The notes under the pieces are model-generated. The model was not told the origin of the DNA. It saw only the letters and a list, made by a program, of their open reading frames with translations, and made no database searches. Both the position numbers and the translations under genes were made by a program. This document shows, piece after piece, positions 35,284 to 47,801 of a stretch of DNA of 64,000 nucleotides (position 1 is the stretch's first letter; each line of letters begins with the position of its first letter). The stretch comes from Cryoendolithus antarcticus (taxonomy: Eukaryota > Ascomycota > Dothideomycetes > Cladosporiales > Cladosporiaceae): assembly GCA_002077065.1 (NCBI GenBank), contig NAJO01000013.1, forward strand, positions 496,001 through 560,000, read 5' to 3'.

Positions 35284-36779
35284 CAGAGAAGGTGCTAGTG
35301 CTTAGTGTCTCATCTTGCTTGACGCTTGACCCCGCGATTGCGGTGCGTGAGATGACTAGAGTGGAGAGGCACGTATGACAGATCGTCGCCTTCTAACTCG
35401 GGGGATCGGAGTGTGGAGTCGGGTGCATTGGCGTTACGATGTCAGTGGCAGGCATGTCACTACTTAGGATTCAAGCATCCATATCTTGTTTGTATGGAGT
35501 AGTAAGCGGTGCTTATTCTAGGATTGACTTGCGCTGCTGACTGAGATGTCTGTGCGCCTTTTTTTGCAATGTACCAAACTATGTGGTTGCTTTGCAAGAC
35601 CCAATGCGCAATACTTTGTGTCTTTCTGTGCCATTGCTCGAGCCTGAGCACGACATTGCGCATAGCTTGAGGACGAGTACAGGTGTCAAACGCGCGTTGA
35701 CGGAGTCCGCTGCCTCTTGTATTCAGATCGAATCATGAAACGATCGTGGGCGGCACTCTCGATCAGTCCTAATGCGACAGCACCACAAGCACTGACAGGG
35801 AGTTCCCACTGACGACAGAGGAACATACGGGAAATTGATAATGCACTCAGATTGACCAGAGAGCCTGTTCAAACGGGCCGCCATTGAACGCAACAGTGTC
35901 AGCCTGGACGGGGATCGCCTGCGCTCATCGGACTCCATTACAATAGTGCGAGTTTCAGAGCCGAAGGACACATACTCACATTGGGCACAGAAGACTGAGG
36001 CACGTAGCGAACGACATAACGTACATGTTGGGTAGCGCAGCATTCACAGCAAGGGTAAGATATTCGCTCTGGTCGAGCAGTCGCGGTCGCTCAGCCTATC
36101 CACCCAACAGCGGGACTAGTCGTGAGTCATCATGCGTATGTGCAGCTAAACCAGATACAGTACCGAACGAAGTGCAGCGATACACGCGAGAGACTTCGGG
36201 GACACGGTCAGACGACAGACGTTCAAGTACCCTTGTAGCGGTATCGCGGCTTCGAGCAGTCGTGATTGGAATAAGTGAGAGGGGGCTGCCGGTTCGGACA
36301 GATAGCGCATATCTGTCGGAGCTGAATTACTAATTCTCGATGTTGATGTATGGACTGGGGGTTCATGAGCTTCGGGTAGTCCGTGATGCAGTGCTAAGTC
36401 ATGGGAGTGATGCTGGATGCTGGATGGCAATGACCATGTAGTACGAGCGCCTGCAGTCGGTGTCGGCGCTGATGCCCATTCTGTCGTTGCGATACTCCGT
36501 GGTGGCGTACTACATGCCAGACTGCGTATGTCATGCCTAAGGCCCAATCATTTCGAGGCAGAACTTCGGACAGTTTCGGGGCGGATCCCGGCCCGATTGA
36601 TCAAGTTCAGAAATAGACTAGCGTCGGAATTCCATAGCAATGGTTGAGCTTCACAACTGAAGCTCATATCTGCATCGCTGACAATTCTTTATTTGTCGCT
36701 CACTCCTTTGACGTGCCACACACTTCACCCTGCCCCATCCTGTAACACTGCTGCAGTACTGTAACATTTCCTACACGAG
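35284..36779. other. Intergenic region bZIP/PDB1
   Basis: 1.5 kb between two genes on the plus strand. It holds the bZIP 3' end and the PDB1 promoter. No frame with protein character and no RNA gene was seen. Confidence 0.5.
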
Positions 36780-38101
36780 ATGGTTGCCACACGCCTCGCT
36801 CGCCCGGCGGCGCAGCTCCTCCGCTCCTCCCCATCAGCCGCATCGAGATGCGCGTCCCGAGTACCCAGAGTCACGGCGCCTGCATTTTCAAGGTGGCGAG
36901 GATATGCTACACCTAGCGCTGGAAAGGAGATGACCGTACGAGACGCGCTTAATGAGGCCATGGCGGAGGAGATGGAGAAGAATGACAAGGTGTTCGTGCT
37001 CGGCGAGGAGGTTGCGCAATACAATGGAGCGTAAGTCTACTTCAGGGGAATGGCGTCACATTTGCACGAGACGTGACTACGATATGGGATCAGCATATCT
37101 GAGGGCAATCGGGGCACCAGCCACATCAGTACGCACAAGAAGCTGACATCTGGTCCTTACAGATACAAAGTCACGAAGGGCCTCCTCGACCGCTTCGGCG
37201 ACAAGCGAGTTATTGACTCGCCGATCACCGAGTCCGGCTTCTGTGGTCTCACAGTTGGCGCTGCACTCGCAGGTCTTCACCCTGTGTGCGAGTTCATGAC
37301 CTTCAACTTCGCCATGCAGGCAATCGATCAGATCATCAACTCTGCCGCAAAGACACACTACATGTCCGGTGGCATCCAGCCATGTAACATCACATTCCGT
37401 GGCCCCAACGGCTTCGCTTCAGGTGTCGCTGCACAGCACTCGCAAGATTACACTGCTTGGTATGCGTCGATTCCCGGATTGAAGGTGGTGTCACCGTACT
37501 CGGCGGAGGATGCAAAGGGTCTTCTAAAGGCAGCGATTCGGGATCCCAACCCGGTAGTGGTATTGGAGAACGAGCTGCTGTATGGATTGTCGTTCCCCAT
37601 GAGCGAAGAGGCACAGCGGGACGACTTCGTGATTCCGGTAAGGCCACGGGGAGCATTCCGTTCTGGTGTCAACCTGTGACTAACAATTCGCAGTTCGGCA
37701 AGGCTAAGATCGAGCGACCCGGCAAGGATCTCACTATCGTTACCCTCTCCCGCTGCGTAGGACAATCTCTTCGCGCCGCGGAGGCTCTAAAGTCAAAGTA
37801 TGGCGTCGAGGCAGAGGTACTGAACCTTCGCTCGATCAAGCCAATGGACGTGGAAGCTATCGTGCGGTCAGTGAAGAAGACCGGTACGATGATGGTGGTG
37901 GAGTCTGGCTTCCCGTCCTTCGGCGTGGGTGCAGAGATCATTGCGCTTACGGCAGAGTATGCCTTCGATTATCTCAATGCACCGCCAGTCCGGGTCACGG
38001 GTGCCGAAGTACCCACGCCATACGCGGAGAAGCTCGAGCAGATGGCATTTCCTTCCGAGCAGCTTATCGAAGACTATGCTGCGAAGCTATTAAAGGTTTA
38101 G
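36780..38101 (+). CDS. PDB1: Pyruvate dehydrogenase E1 component subunit beta, mitochondrial
   Basis: Three exons: 36780-37030, 37163-37637 and 37694-38101, giving 377 aa. The first ~45 residues are Arg/Ala/Ser-rich with no acidic residue, a mitochondrial presequence. The mature part has '[41 protein letters not shown]', '[20 protein letters not shown]', '[21 protein letters not shown]' and '[18 protein letters not shown]'. The C-terminal transketolase-like domain is '[16 protein letters not shown]'. E1 beta pairs with E1 alpha to bind thiamine diphosphate and decarboxylate pyruvate in the matrix. Both introns (132 and 56 bp) are canonical and the joins fall in conserved sequence. Confidence 0.96.
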
Positions 38102-40316
38102 AGAGGGTTTGAGATAGGCGATGTAGTACGGCGACATCGGCGAGACTCGTTTCAGAGGGTCGCTTGATGAAGTTTGAGGAAAGGGAACAGGGGGCAGCAA
38201 AAGGAACACGAGAAGGGCAGTAGCAGCCGACGTACTACCGAATGCGATTGGGCGCTCTGTAGGTGGCGCAATGGTCTATATCGAAGGAGCCAGCCCCTTG
38301 TCGAAGTCGCATGGGATTCTGTGTTTGTGTATCTAGCTAGGTGCTGATGGCTTTCTTGTAGCATAGCGTGGGCTTTTCGTTCTGCGTCTCGTTCCCTTGG
38401 GCATCCTCGCTACCGTCGTACATCGTTGCGTCACGCATCTCTGAACTGCATGCCGCAAGCCATCCGCGACGCCCGCAACGTGGAAAAGCCATCCCTGCTT
38501 GCCACGTGAAGGCTCTGTTGCCGTGGCGGGCGTGGTGCGACTACACCGTCATTTGCATTCTCAAAGGGAGGATCATGCCTGCTCGACCTCGTGCAATCGG
38601 CACCGAGGCAGTGGATGAGACAAAGGGAGGGAACGGTAATTCTACGAGGCGACCGAGGATCTGGTAGCCGTTCGAGACATTGCCAAAGTCAGCTCGATCA
38701 GTAACGATGCGATGCTGTGAGGTCGAAGGAAGTCGATCACGATGTCTTGGCGTTGATCGCACCTGCACCCTTTGAACTCTTCTTTAGGCATTTGCCATGC
38801 GACTCCATCATTGCCATCCCGTGTGCGAGCATATGTAGGCCATGAATCGCCATCGAGATGCGTGAGCTCATCACGACGCGCAAGCAGGCTTCGATGCAGC
38901 CACTATATTGCTCAGTGAAGCGCCAAGGTTGATATGCGGCGCCGTTGGGCTTTATGTATCTGTCGGACTTGCTCGGGGTGGATTAACGTTGCAAGTGCCG
39001 CTACAGTCTTGACGCTACCACCACGTGCATGCACAGGAGATCCCGTGATGGGCGTACGGCAACGTACGAGTCATCGTACAGTGCACGGCCAATGCTGGCC
39101 CGGAGGAGAGAGCTCGTGGCAGCCATCATGCATGCACGAGTAGCGAAACGCTGTCAGCCTGCGTCTTCGCTCGGTCCCGGATCGGCGTGCTGCGAGCGTG
39201 GAACGGAGCATCGCGGTAGCTGGCTGCTATGGACGCATGATCGAGCGCGCGGCCGGGCTCGTCCTGCAGTAACTCGATCCTCCCGCGAGCGGGAATCTGG
39301 AGGTGTGATTGTTTGGCATGTCCGCTCACCGCACCGGCAGCGCCCTAACGTCCGACCCCGAATCACAGATCAACGGCTACCCAGCGGAGAACCTCGGGGT
39401 GCTTAAGCCCTGCCGCTGCCTTATATCCACCCCGGTCTGGCCGTTGTCTCTCAGATCCCAATCGCCTGCGTGGACCTCCCTCCATATTCCAGCTCGTTGT
39501 TTAGCGCTCCACCTTAGGACGGGCGTAGGGTGTAGGCGTCTACTCCACCCATGGAACCGGCACATGAACCTCTGCCATGTGGCATGAGCCACAACGAACC
39601 AAACCTGCGTATTGATGTGCCCTCATTGTGGCTACCTGACCACGCGCCTCCAGCAAATATGGACCTGCTCGGTCTTGTACCTTGGGTGCCCTTGTCTGCT
39701 TACCTGCTGACCCACGCGCTCACGGACATGACCACCGACACGCGCGCAGGGCTTCGACGGCCCACTGCTAAGTGACGGATGGAACGTCTGTGGCCGCTAG
39801 CATTCTTCTACCGCAGCGGCAATTACTAGCATCGTGACAGCAGCCCGCAACGGTGTATCATCATGGGGGCCCGGGCTTGCTTGGGCTGCGTTTTTGCTTT
39901 GGCTTGGGACTGCTAGATCAGGCTCTCGGACGTTGGTAAGTTTCGAATGTGCGCTGGCGCGTGAGTAGTGGACACGCACCGTGCACGGGCGAGGTGATAT
40001 GGAATGTAATTGCGATGCTGATGTCGTAGGCCGGCGCACGCAGGCGTGGGTTGTCACAGACTGGGGCTTGCATATATGGATGGTAGGTGCTGGACTTTGT
40101 CTTCCCTTGTCTACGCTTCCTGCATGAAGCGTTCGAGACTACTCATCGGTACCTCTAACCTCAAACTCTACACACACTATACAAGCAACATCATACTTCG
40201 TGACCAATATCACATTCGACCTCCCGATACTACGTACAAGCAAGTCAATCAAAGTAAGAATCCGGTCTCGGCATATTTCGAGTCTGGACAATCATTTGCT
40301 TCCTCTGGCAATCCGC
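38102..40316. other. Intergenic region, no gene recognised
   Basis: 2.2 kb of mixed-composition sequence with only short frames. A small perfect inverted repeat (TCCCGC-GA-GCGGGA) lies at 39281-39294. The last ~270 bp should be promoter or leader of the next gene. Nothing else was recognised. Confidence 0.45.
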
Positions 40317-41060
40317 ATGTCGGTCACAACATCTCACGACCAACCAACGTCGGATCACACGGCGCAAGCAATTTGTTCACGCCTTCTTGCTCTTCCCTCA
40401 GAACTCCGCATCGAAATCTACACCCTGGCACTCACCCAAAAAGCCTCGCCACTAGCCATGATGACGACCTCCCACACCATGACAGTGGAAGCCAAACCAC
40501 TCCTCTTCGCCCGAGCTCTGACGTTCCCATCCCAACACAAGCTTTCAAGCTGGACAGCCCAGCACTCTCAGACAGACCTTAACCGGGTACGGGACCTCAC
40601 ACTACGACTCTCCGACATTGACCTCACACCACTCCTGGAAGGCAACCCAAGAGGCGGAGTCTGGAGTCTCTACGCAGCCCACCTCGCCGAGCTGCAATCA
40701 TCTCTTCGACATTTACCCAATCTCAAGAAACTCACAGTTGTACCGCCAAGGAACACGCACAGCACCCTCCTCCGCGGCTTCTACCTCACGCTCCTCTCCA
40801 TGATCCCAAAGCTCTGGCCTCGCCTCAAGCTCCTAGTCATACACGACGACGAGGCTACGCTTAAAGCTGTTCCAAGCCTGAGCCAGGTAGCGAAAGTCGA
40901 CTTGATCCCGACGTTGAAATCTGGGGCCGATGCGAGGAACGGACGGAGTCTGAGGCAGTCGAGTAAGGAACGCAAAGTAGGCAGAGCGAGGGTGGACTCT
41001 GCCGTCGCTCAGTCAGATAGTAGTGATGCCGAGCAAGAGGCTGAGAGGATGATGTGCTAA
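40317..41060 (+). CDS. Small F-box-like hypothetical protein
   Basis: A single exon of 247 aa from ATG 40317; the frame is open further upstream but without another ATG. Near residue 22 it has 'RLLALPSELRIEIYTLAL', the F-box-like signature of an expanded family of small Dothideomycete proteins ('LPxELRxxIY'). A leucine-rich middle part ('LRDL..RLSDIDL', 'LRHLPNLKKLTVV') follows, then a Ser/Arg/Glu-rich tail. Typical F-box proteins bring substrates to SCF ubiquitin ligases through Skp1, but binding by this degenerate form is not established. The specific function is unknown. Confidence 0.6.
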   Translation: MSVTTSHDQPTSDHTAQAICSRLLALPSELRIEIYTLALTQKASPLAMMTTSHTMTVEAKPLLFARALTFPSQHKLSSWTAQHSQTDLNRVRDLTLRLSDIDLTPLLEGNPRGGVWSLYAAHLAELQSSLRHLPNLKKLTVVPPRNTHSTLLRGFYLTLLSMIPKLWPRLKLLVIHDDEATLKAVPSLSQVAKVDLIPTLKSGADARNGRSLRQSSKERKVGRARVDSAVAQSDSSDAEQEAERMMC

Positions 41061-41725
41061 GACTTGTAATTTGCAGGGAACGGGATGGAATGGTAGAGTA
41101 TGGCGTCGCGACACTGGTAGTACCTAACGAAGCTTAGCGTCCGCAAATAGAAATCTCAACACCACCGTAATACAGTCCTACTTCATCCGAGTTTCAGAAT
41201 CGCATCCCCTCATCTGCCTATCAAGCCACGGATTTCACTCCCTGCCAGGCGCTCGCGGAGCCGCAGACCCGCTTTCTGTGCAGTAGCACACTACTTGAAA
41301 GTCTGTTCCGCGCGTCCCGAGCTTCGTTTCAGATCCGAGCAATAGCTCCGAGGCACCGCACACAACATCGTCCAAGCCCAGCAATGATATGCGACGAGCT
41401 ATGATACTATTGCTCTCCAGTCCACGCGTCTCGAGTCAGAAGTCGCGCAACGGACGTCCAAGGACAGCTGTAGTTAATATGCAGGCCGGATGTTACTGCG
41501 GACTGTGGAGCGACTGCCGCGTTCGTGAAGCGTTAGCCTCACGCCCTAATGCGCAGATATGACTATGAACCGGGTGGTAGTGAATCCATCACACACATAA
41601 TGTGAAGAGGTTCTGCGTGGGCAGAAAGATCTCAGCGACCAAATTGTCCACCCCTACGTGAACTCCCTACCATCCAAGTCCCATAGTCCCTACCTCATCC
41701 AACGGCTAGTCCAAAAACCTCGCCC
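41061..41725. other. Convergent intergenic region
   Basis: 665 bp between the F-box-like gene and the POL1 stop codon. It holds 3' untranslated sequences; no other feature was seen. Confidence 0.5.
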
Positions 41726-44700
41726 TCAGATGACTGTAGTAGCGTCAGCCCGCAGAGCAAACCTAAACAATCCTCCCATAGATACCCATCCCCATCCGCT
41801 CCTCTCCAATAGCCCCTTCACAATTCCTTCCAGCACCGCAAACCTCTCCCGATTCATGCCCGCTAACACCTTCCGCTTCTCTCCCTCCTCGACCTTCACT
41901 CCACTCTTGCCGTCAAGTCTCTCGATGGCTTTCTCAACATCGAACATGCTCTGTAGAAACAGGAGCTGATTGTAGAGAGCTTTCTCGGAGTACTCGAACG
42001 CCATGCGCCCGCTGCAGCCGTAGGCTAGACCCTTGGGTCCGAGGCAGCGATGGCCATAGACTGACATTTGCCGTGTTCGACCTACGGTGCAGGCTGCATC
42101 GTCGCATTGCAGCCAGGCGGCGTAGTAGCGAGAGGTGTGTTGGCGGATTTGGGTCTGGAGTTGCGCGGAAAGGGTCAGAGTTGTCATGGGCTTGGAGCAC
42201 GAAGAGTGAGGACAACAGAGGCCGTTGTTCGTCACGATCGCTAGTGGTGGCGAGGGTGTCTCGTCGGGAAGAGGCGTGTGAGCCAGGCCGCGAAATTGGA
42301 ATGGCTGTCGGCAAGAGAGGCAGAGGAGCGAGAGCGATTCGCAGGCATTGAAGCGAATGTGATTGGGGATCTGGGATTCGAGGGTCGTGATCTCGTTGCT
42401 GTTGTGGGCAGATGAGGAGGCGGCAGCGTTGGACACACGGTATTTCGTCGTGTCCAAGCCCAGACACTCAGCCAGCAGAGTGACGTTCGTGCCGCTTATG
42501 GGCGCACAGAGTCGCTCGACAGGGGGGAGAATCTGCTTGTGCAGGTAGTAGTCGATGTCTGGCAGCAAGCCAGAGTCCTTTGCCAGGACCTCGTCCAGGG
42601 TTTGCGCATTCTTTGCCGCGGTCTCGGCGGACCCATTGCTGGTGCCACAAATCACGAAGCTCATCACGTCCTTGGCGCGGACTGGCTTGCCTTTGGCGAT
42701 CATCTTGAGTGCTACTTGGACGGAGGCCATGGAGCCGCCGGCAGGGTAGTCTTTGGGATCTTTGCCGAGTTGCGTGTAGATCGTGTACTTGTGGGATGGG
42801 ATAGCGCCGTCGCGCATGCGAGCGGACAGAGCGCGAAGGTACTCGTGAATCTCCTGGACCACTTTCTCGGGGTCATCGCCAGAAAGCAGGTGCTTGAGTA
42901 GGTCTCTGTGAGAGCGGTCAGTCATCGGCAGTCTCAAGTCATGGCTGCGGATCGCTTACTCAGAGGTCTCTTTCGAGAGCTGGCAGTACTCCCTCCTCTT
43001 CATGTCAAGACCCTTGACGTCCATCTTCTCCTTCCACACCCCATCACTCTCCGTCATCGTGATGGCCGCATACTTCTTCTTCGCATGAAGTAGTAACCGA
43101 CGGAAAATGTGATCGAGCTCGATCTCTAATAGCGTATACTTCTCATTGACGGTCTTCTGGAAGTCCTTGGCCATCTTGAGTGCCTCAATGATGTTGTCCT
43201 GATTCGTATTGACCATGACGGAATCGGTGTCACCGTAGATAACACGTAGTGCGTGCTGTCCTTCGGCAAGCGCTTTGGTGTCTCTCAAAATCTCACGGCC
43301 CTTCGATGTAGTCAAAGCTGCCAGCGGTCGAGCGTAGAAGCGAGACTTCGTGTATCCTAGGCACCCGTACATGGAGTTGGCAGTAAGCTTCAGCGCCATC
43401 TGCTTCACATCCCAAGTCGCCTTCTGATCCTCAGTCGCGTCCTTTGCCTTCATCAGCTTCTTCACCTCCCGTCGTCGTGCGACCAGGGTGCTGATGAGTC
43501 GAGGCAATATGCCCTTATCATTCACGTTCTCCGGTACATCGGGCACCTTGTCATCATCCTCGTCGATGCCACTTCGCTCGATCGTCGTGAAACAGATGTT
43601 GTACTCCTGAATGATGCTGGGGTACAGCGAGTTGAAGTCCATGACCAGGATGAACTTGTCATAAAGCCCCTTCTCGGGCTCGAATACGAGTCCACCCTTA
43701 TACTTGTCCTTCTTTTTGACATCGCCGGCTTCGGCACCTTCGGGGTTCTCTTCTTCAATTTTCTTGTTCGATGCGCCTTTGCCGAAGACCTTGTCGGGGC
43801 AGATATACTTGTTGCGGGAGAATTCATGGAGCAGAATGTACTCATTGCGTTCAGCGCGGGTGCCGCTCAAGGTGCGTGCCCAAGAATTGCCAGCGAGATT
43901 CGTCAGGACTTTGGTCAAGGGCAACAGCTGCCGCTTCAGTGCCAATGCAGCAACGAAATAGGTGTCAGCCTCGCAGAGCTTGATATAGTTGACCAGGCCT
44001 GGTGCAGTAGTCGCCATAGCAAGAGCCTTGTCACTATCAATCTCCTTCCGCTTGTTACTGCCACCTAGATGCAGCGACACCATCTCGTCCAGACTCCAGC
44101 TCTGGCATCCAGTCATGATTGACTTGCCCATGTCGTTGGCGATGTCACATAGTAGCCGTCCAGCTGCCAGATGTCGCTCAGCGTAGAAGCTGCCGCCTCC
44201 TTTCCCGACGTTCTTCGGCCAGTCGCCACGCTTCAGACGTCCTATGCGATGCCACCCAGGCGTCTTGCGCTCTCGGAGTCTGGTCAGTAGCGTGTTGTAA
44301 TCAACATCGTCCAGTTTGTGACCCATGATGGCATCAGGATCGTACTTCTGAATGATGGCCAGAAGCTTGCTGAGCACAGCAGCTTCGTTAGGCTCCATGC
44401 TGACGACTGAGCCGCGATGCTTCGACACCTCTTCTTTGAAACCTACTGGGTACTTGCCATTAGGACGCATGATTGTGAAGGAACGTGACGGCAGCTTCTC
44501 AGGCGATGTCGTATCTGTCAACGAGATGCTCTCGTAGAAGCGAAGATTGGCGACAAGGATCTCGTTCTTGTTCTCTTTCGTGTTCATGGTCGTTCGCAGA
44601 GCCAGCGACATGAGCGTCAGCGGTGGCACGTCGAGGTTGTCAGTGTCGCCGAGGGTGCAGATGTTTTTGTCCGGCCTGTCGACCTGAAGTTCCACTTTAC

Positions 44701-46289
44701 ACCAGGATGCGTTGTTGACCGCCGTGAAGTCACCGCCATCGATCTTGAGCCAGCAGGGTCCCATGATATTCTTCCACATCACGAATTGTTCGAACAGGGC
44801 AGTGTTCGTGCCGAAGACATGCGAGAAGGTCTCGCCCTTGAGATCCATAGGCAGCGCCGGCTTGTCGTACGAATAGAGCAGTTTCAGGTAGTCAGCCTCC
44901 TTAGGGATGCCTGGTAGCTCGAATGCATACTTCCTCTTGCAACCCTTGATCCTGTGCAAGCCGACTCTGGACTTCGTCATCAACTTGTCCACCTCTTCGT
45001 ACACATCTTCCATCTTTACTTCCTCTGCAGTGTCCCGACCATGACGTTGTCGATACTCGCGAGGGAGAAAGAACAGCTTGCGGTCAATGTTGTCGATTTT
45101 CACAAACGAGGAGACATAGCTGCCATTGCTCTTATCCTTCACCTTGCCGAACAAGCATAGGCTACCATTGACTTCGGTGTAGTCCGTCCAGAAGAACCGC
45201 AGGCTGCCATCTTCTTCCACGGCGTCTTTCACTGCAAGTTTGCCAACGCTTGCAGTCGCGGTCTGTGGGCTGCTCAGGATGTGCAGCTTCTCCGTGACAT
45301 TGTTGATGGCTGCCATGTCAATGTCATCGACAGGTGCTCGTGTTGGAGACGAGCTGTCAGGTGTTGGGTAGGAAGCAGGCGTGACGAGCTTCGGCATTGG
45401 CTTGCTCCCTTTCAGATTCACGTTCGCAGTCCTGATGTTGGCGTGTCCAGTGACTTGTGCAACCTCCATGAGGTCATCCTCCTCTGCCTCGACCTTGATC
45501 GCAACCTGCTCCTTCCGTTCACCAGCTTTGGCTGCCGGAGAAGACGGCAGAGGGTCGCTCATAACTACGTCGTCTTCAGTGGGCAACGCAAAGTAGGCGT
45601 CATCATCTTCTTGCTGTTGCTCATACGCTGGCGCAGAATTCTCCGTCACCACATTGTTGTGTCGTGACTTCGAGACAGGTGCTCGCCGCTCGTCAAGTGG
45701 TGGCGAGAGCACCCTTGTCTTCCGGCGGTCACCGCTGCGGACAGCTTTGGCGTAGCTTGGTGCTTTGCTCGGGACATTCGCGTCCACCTCGCCGAGTAAG
45801 CCAGCCATGAAGTCATCGTCCTCGACAGTGCGAGTTGGCTTGGGCTTAGACGCAGCTGGGATCGCGTTCTTGCTGAAGTACTTATTAATACCCTTGTTGA
45901 GCTTATCCTGTCGATCCGCGTCCTCGTCTTCACGCTTCCGCTTGGCTACATGACTGATTAGCGATGCTTAAGTCGTATGTAATGACTCACTCACCAGCCT
46001 TGCTATGGGTCGGCAAGTCTCCTTCGCTCTCGCTCTCGTCATATGCCTGCCTTTCCTCCTGCCAGTCTTCTCGACCATCATCTGCATAGCCGGCACCATT
46101 GTCGTCTACAACGAAGTCATCCTGATCCAGACGCTCTCGGACGACTTTCTTGTAGCCTTCGTCGTCCACCGTCTCGTATACATCTTTGGCTTCCTCGACT
46201 TGGTAGGCGTCGAATGCGGTTGTTCCTCCAGCTCTCGCTGCCTTGAGTTTAGCAAGAGCTGCTTGACGTTCTGCTCGTGACGGAGCCAT
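41726..46289 (-). CDS. POL1: DNA polymerase alpha catalytic subunit
   Basis: Three exons: 46289-45995, 45945-42960 and 42905-41726, giving 1486 aa, close to the yeast length. The N-terminus is acidic and disordered, and includes a primase-complex-type 'INKYFSKN' motif. The B-family core has 'MDFNSLYPSIIQEYNICFTT' (motif A, catalytic Asp), 'LTANSMYGCLGYTKSRFYARPLAALTT' (motif B) and 'YGDTDSVMVNT' (motif C, two Asp). The C-terminal Cys clusters (CLSC...CCPHSSC and CDDAAC...C...C) bind metal and hold the B subunit. The enzyme extends RNA primers made by primase at replication origins and Okazaki fragments. Intron 1 is ambiguous: two GTGAGT donors overlap. I chose the 49-bp form (acceptor GTAG at 45946) because a 37-bp alternative is unusually short. 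Both keep frame. Confidence 0.95.
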
Positions 46290-46547
46290 GACTTCCACTC
46301 GGACAGTCCCTTTCCAACCAAAGGTATAACCGTCAAATGTGAATATCAATGAAGATGCGAGACACTGATCGGATGAAGAGCTAAAGCTCGTGTCGTGGGA
46401 GACGCGCCTGATCGCGTCGACGTTCGACTTTCGCGACCTCCGTTCCGAGCCGCTGCCAAGACTTGCACCCACATGCATCAAGAATTCGCGCGCATAAAAA
46501 TTGCACTGCGACGACAGCGACTATCGACAACAGCGAATACCGACAAG
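46290..46547. promoter_or_regulatory. Divergent promoter POL1/RPL13
   Basis: 258 bp between the two start codons serve a cell-cycle replication gene and a ribosomal protein gene. An ACGCG core (GAGACGCGCCTG, near 46400) resembles an MluI cell-cycle box. Pyrimidine-poor sequence with CGACAA repeats precedes the RPL13 ATG. Function is inferred from position and motif only. Confidence 0.45.
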
Positions 46548-47387
46548 ATGGCGATCAAGCACAACCAGCAGATCCAAAAGAACCGTAGGCTACAGCAACG
46601 CTCTAGATAGGCATATGCGACGAACAATAGGCTGACAATATCTTACAGACTTCCGCAAGGACTGGCAACGCCGTGTCCGCGTGCACTTTGACCAGGTAAT
46701 TCCCCTCTCACCTCCATGAGAGCAGTGGCGCCTGCAGTGCAATGAACACGCCTAATAACACCGCCCATCACAGCCCGGCAAGAAGCACAGCCGCCGTGTC
46801 GCGCGCCAAGAGAAGGCCGTCAAGGTCGCTCCCCGCCCTGTAGACAAGCTGCGCCCCGTCGTCCGATGCCCGACCATCAAGTACAACCGCCGTGTGCGCG
46901 CTGGTCGTGGCTTCTCGCTCGCTGAGCTGAAGGTGAGGCTCCCTGAAAGAGACAAGTAGGCTGTACAGTGACTGACAGCATCAAGGCCGCCGGTATCCCC
47001 CGCAAGCTGGCACCCACAATCGGCATCTCAGTCGACCCTCGCCGCCAGAACCTCTCCGAAGAGTCCCTTAAAGCCAACGTTGAGCGCCTCAAGACCTTCA
47101 AGTCCCGCCTCATTCTCTTCCCCCGCAGCAGCAAGGCTATCAAGAACGGCGAGGCCAGCCTCGAGGAGGTCAAGTCCGCCAAGGAGGGCAAGACCACACG
47201 TCTGGTCGAGACTGCGTTCCCGATCAGCAACAAGGTCGTCATTGAGGAGGGCAAGCTCTCGGACTTCCCTGCGACGGAGGATGCGTACAGGAAGCTGCGC
47301 GTGGCTCGCTCGGATGCCCGTCTCGTCGGCAAGCGTGACAAGCGTGCCAAGGCGAAGGCTGATGAGGACGCTGCAGCGAAGAAATAG
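46548..47387 (+). CDS. RPL13: 60S ribosomal protein L13 (eL13)
   Basis: Four exons: 46548-46584, 46649-46695, 46774-46932 and 46986-47387, giving 214 aa. The spliced product starts [21 protein letters not shown] and continues '[19 protein letters not shown]', '[41 protein letters not shown]', with the expected basic composition throughout. Introns are 64, 78, 53 bp. The last acceptor is CATCAAG at 46985; the earlier CAG in the same stretch would break the frame. eL13 is a structural protein of the large subunit. Several short 5' introns are typical of fungal ribosomal protein genes. Confidence 0.96.
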
Positions 47388-47801
47388 ATGGGTAGCGCGA
47401 GCTTGCCTGTCTGGCGTTCGCCGAGGGTCGGCATTGATAGCGTTCATGGACTTTGCTGTGGTCTGACAAGAATCAGCCACCACCCAAACATGCAAATGCA
47501 GATCATGCTCCCTCACCTCTTGTGCTCTCCAATCCCGCCTTTGACGATGCGGCAAACAAGCGTCCACGTCTCAGTCTTCGCGGCAAAGCCATACGCGACA
47601 GAAGCATCATGCAACATGGCATTGATATGCAAAATGACGGCCCTTGTCCAGCAAAATTCTCAGTGATGTGAGGGCGAGATGAACGTCTCTCATGGTGCTC
47701 GTCTATAGATCAGCCCACAGTTCGTGTCTACAGTCTCACTCCCCACTCCTCCCGTCGGCCTCCATTGTGACACTCTCAACGTCGACCCTGTAACAAGGCG
47801 T
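47388..47801. other. Intergenic region RPL13/PCD
   Basis: 414 bp between two plus-strand genes. The PCD reading frame is open upstream of its first ATG to at least 47724 but lacks an ATG there. No other feature was seen. Confidence 0.5.

Noticed and set aside
39281..39294. Short perfect palindrome TCCCGC-GA-GCGGGA
   Set aside because: A two-base loop and 6-bp arms in intergenic DNA, without a T tract or nearby gene end. I see no function.
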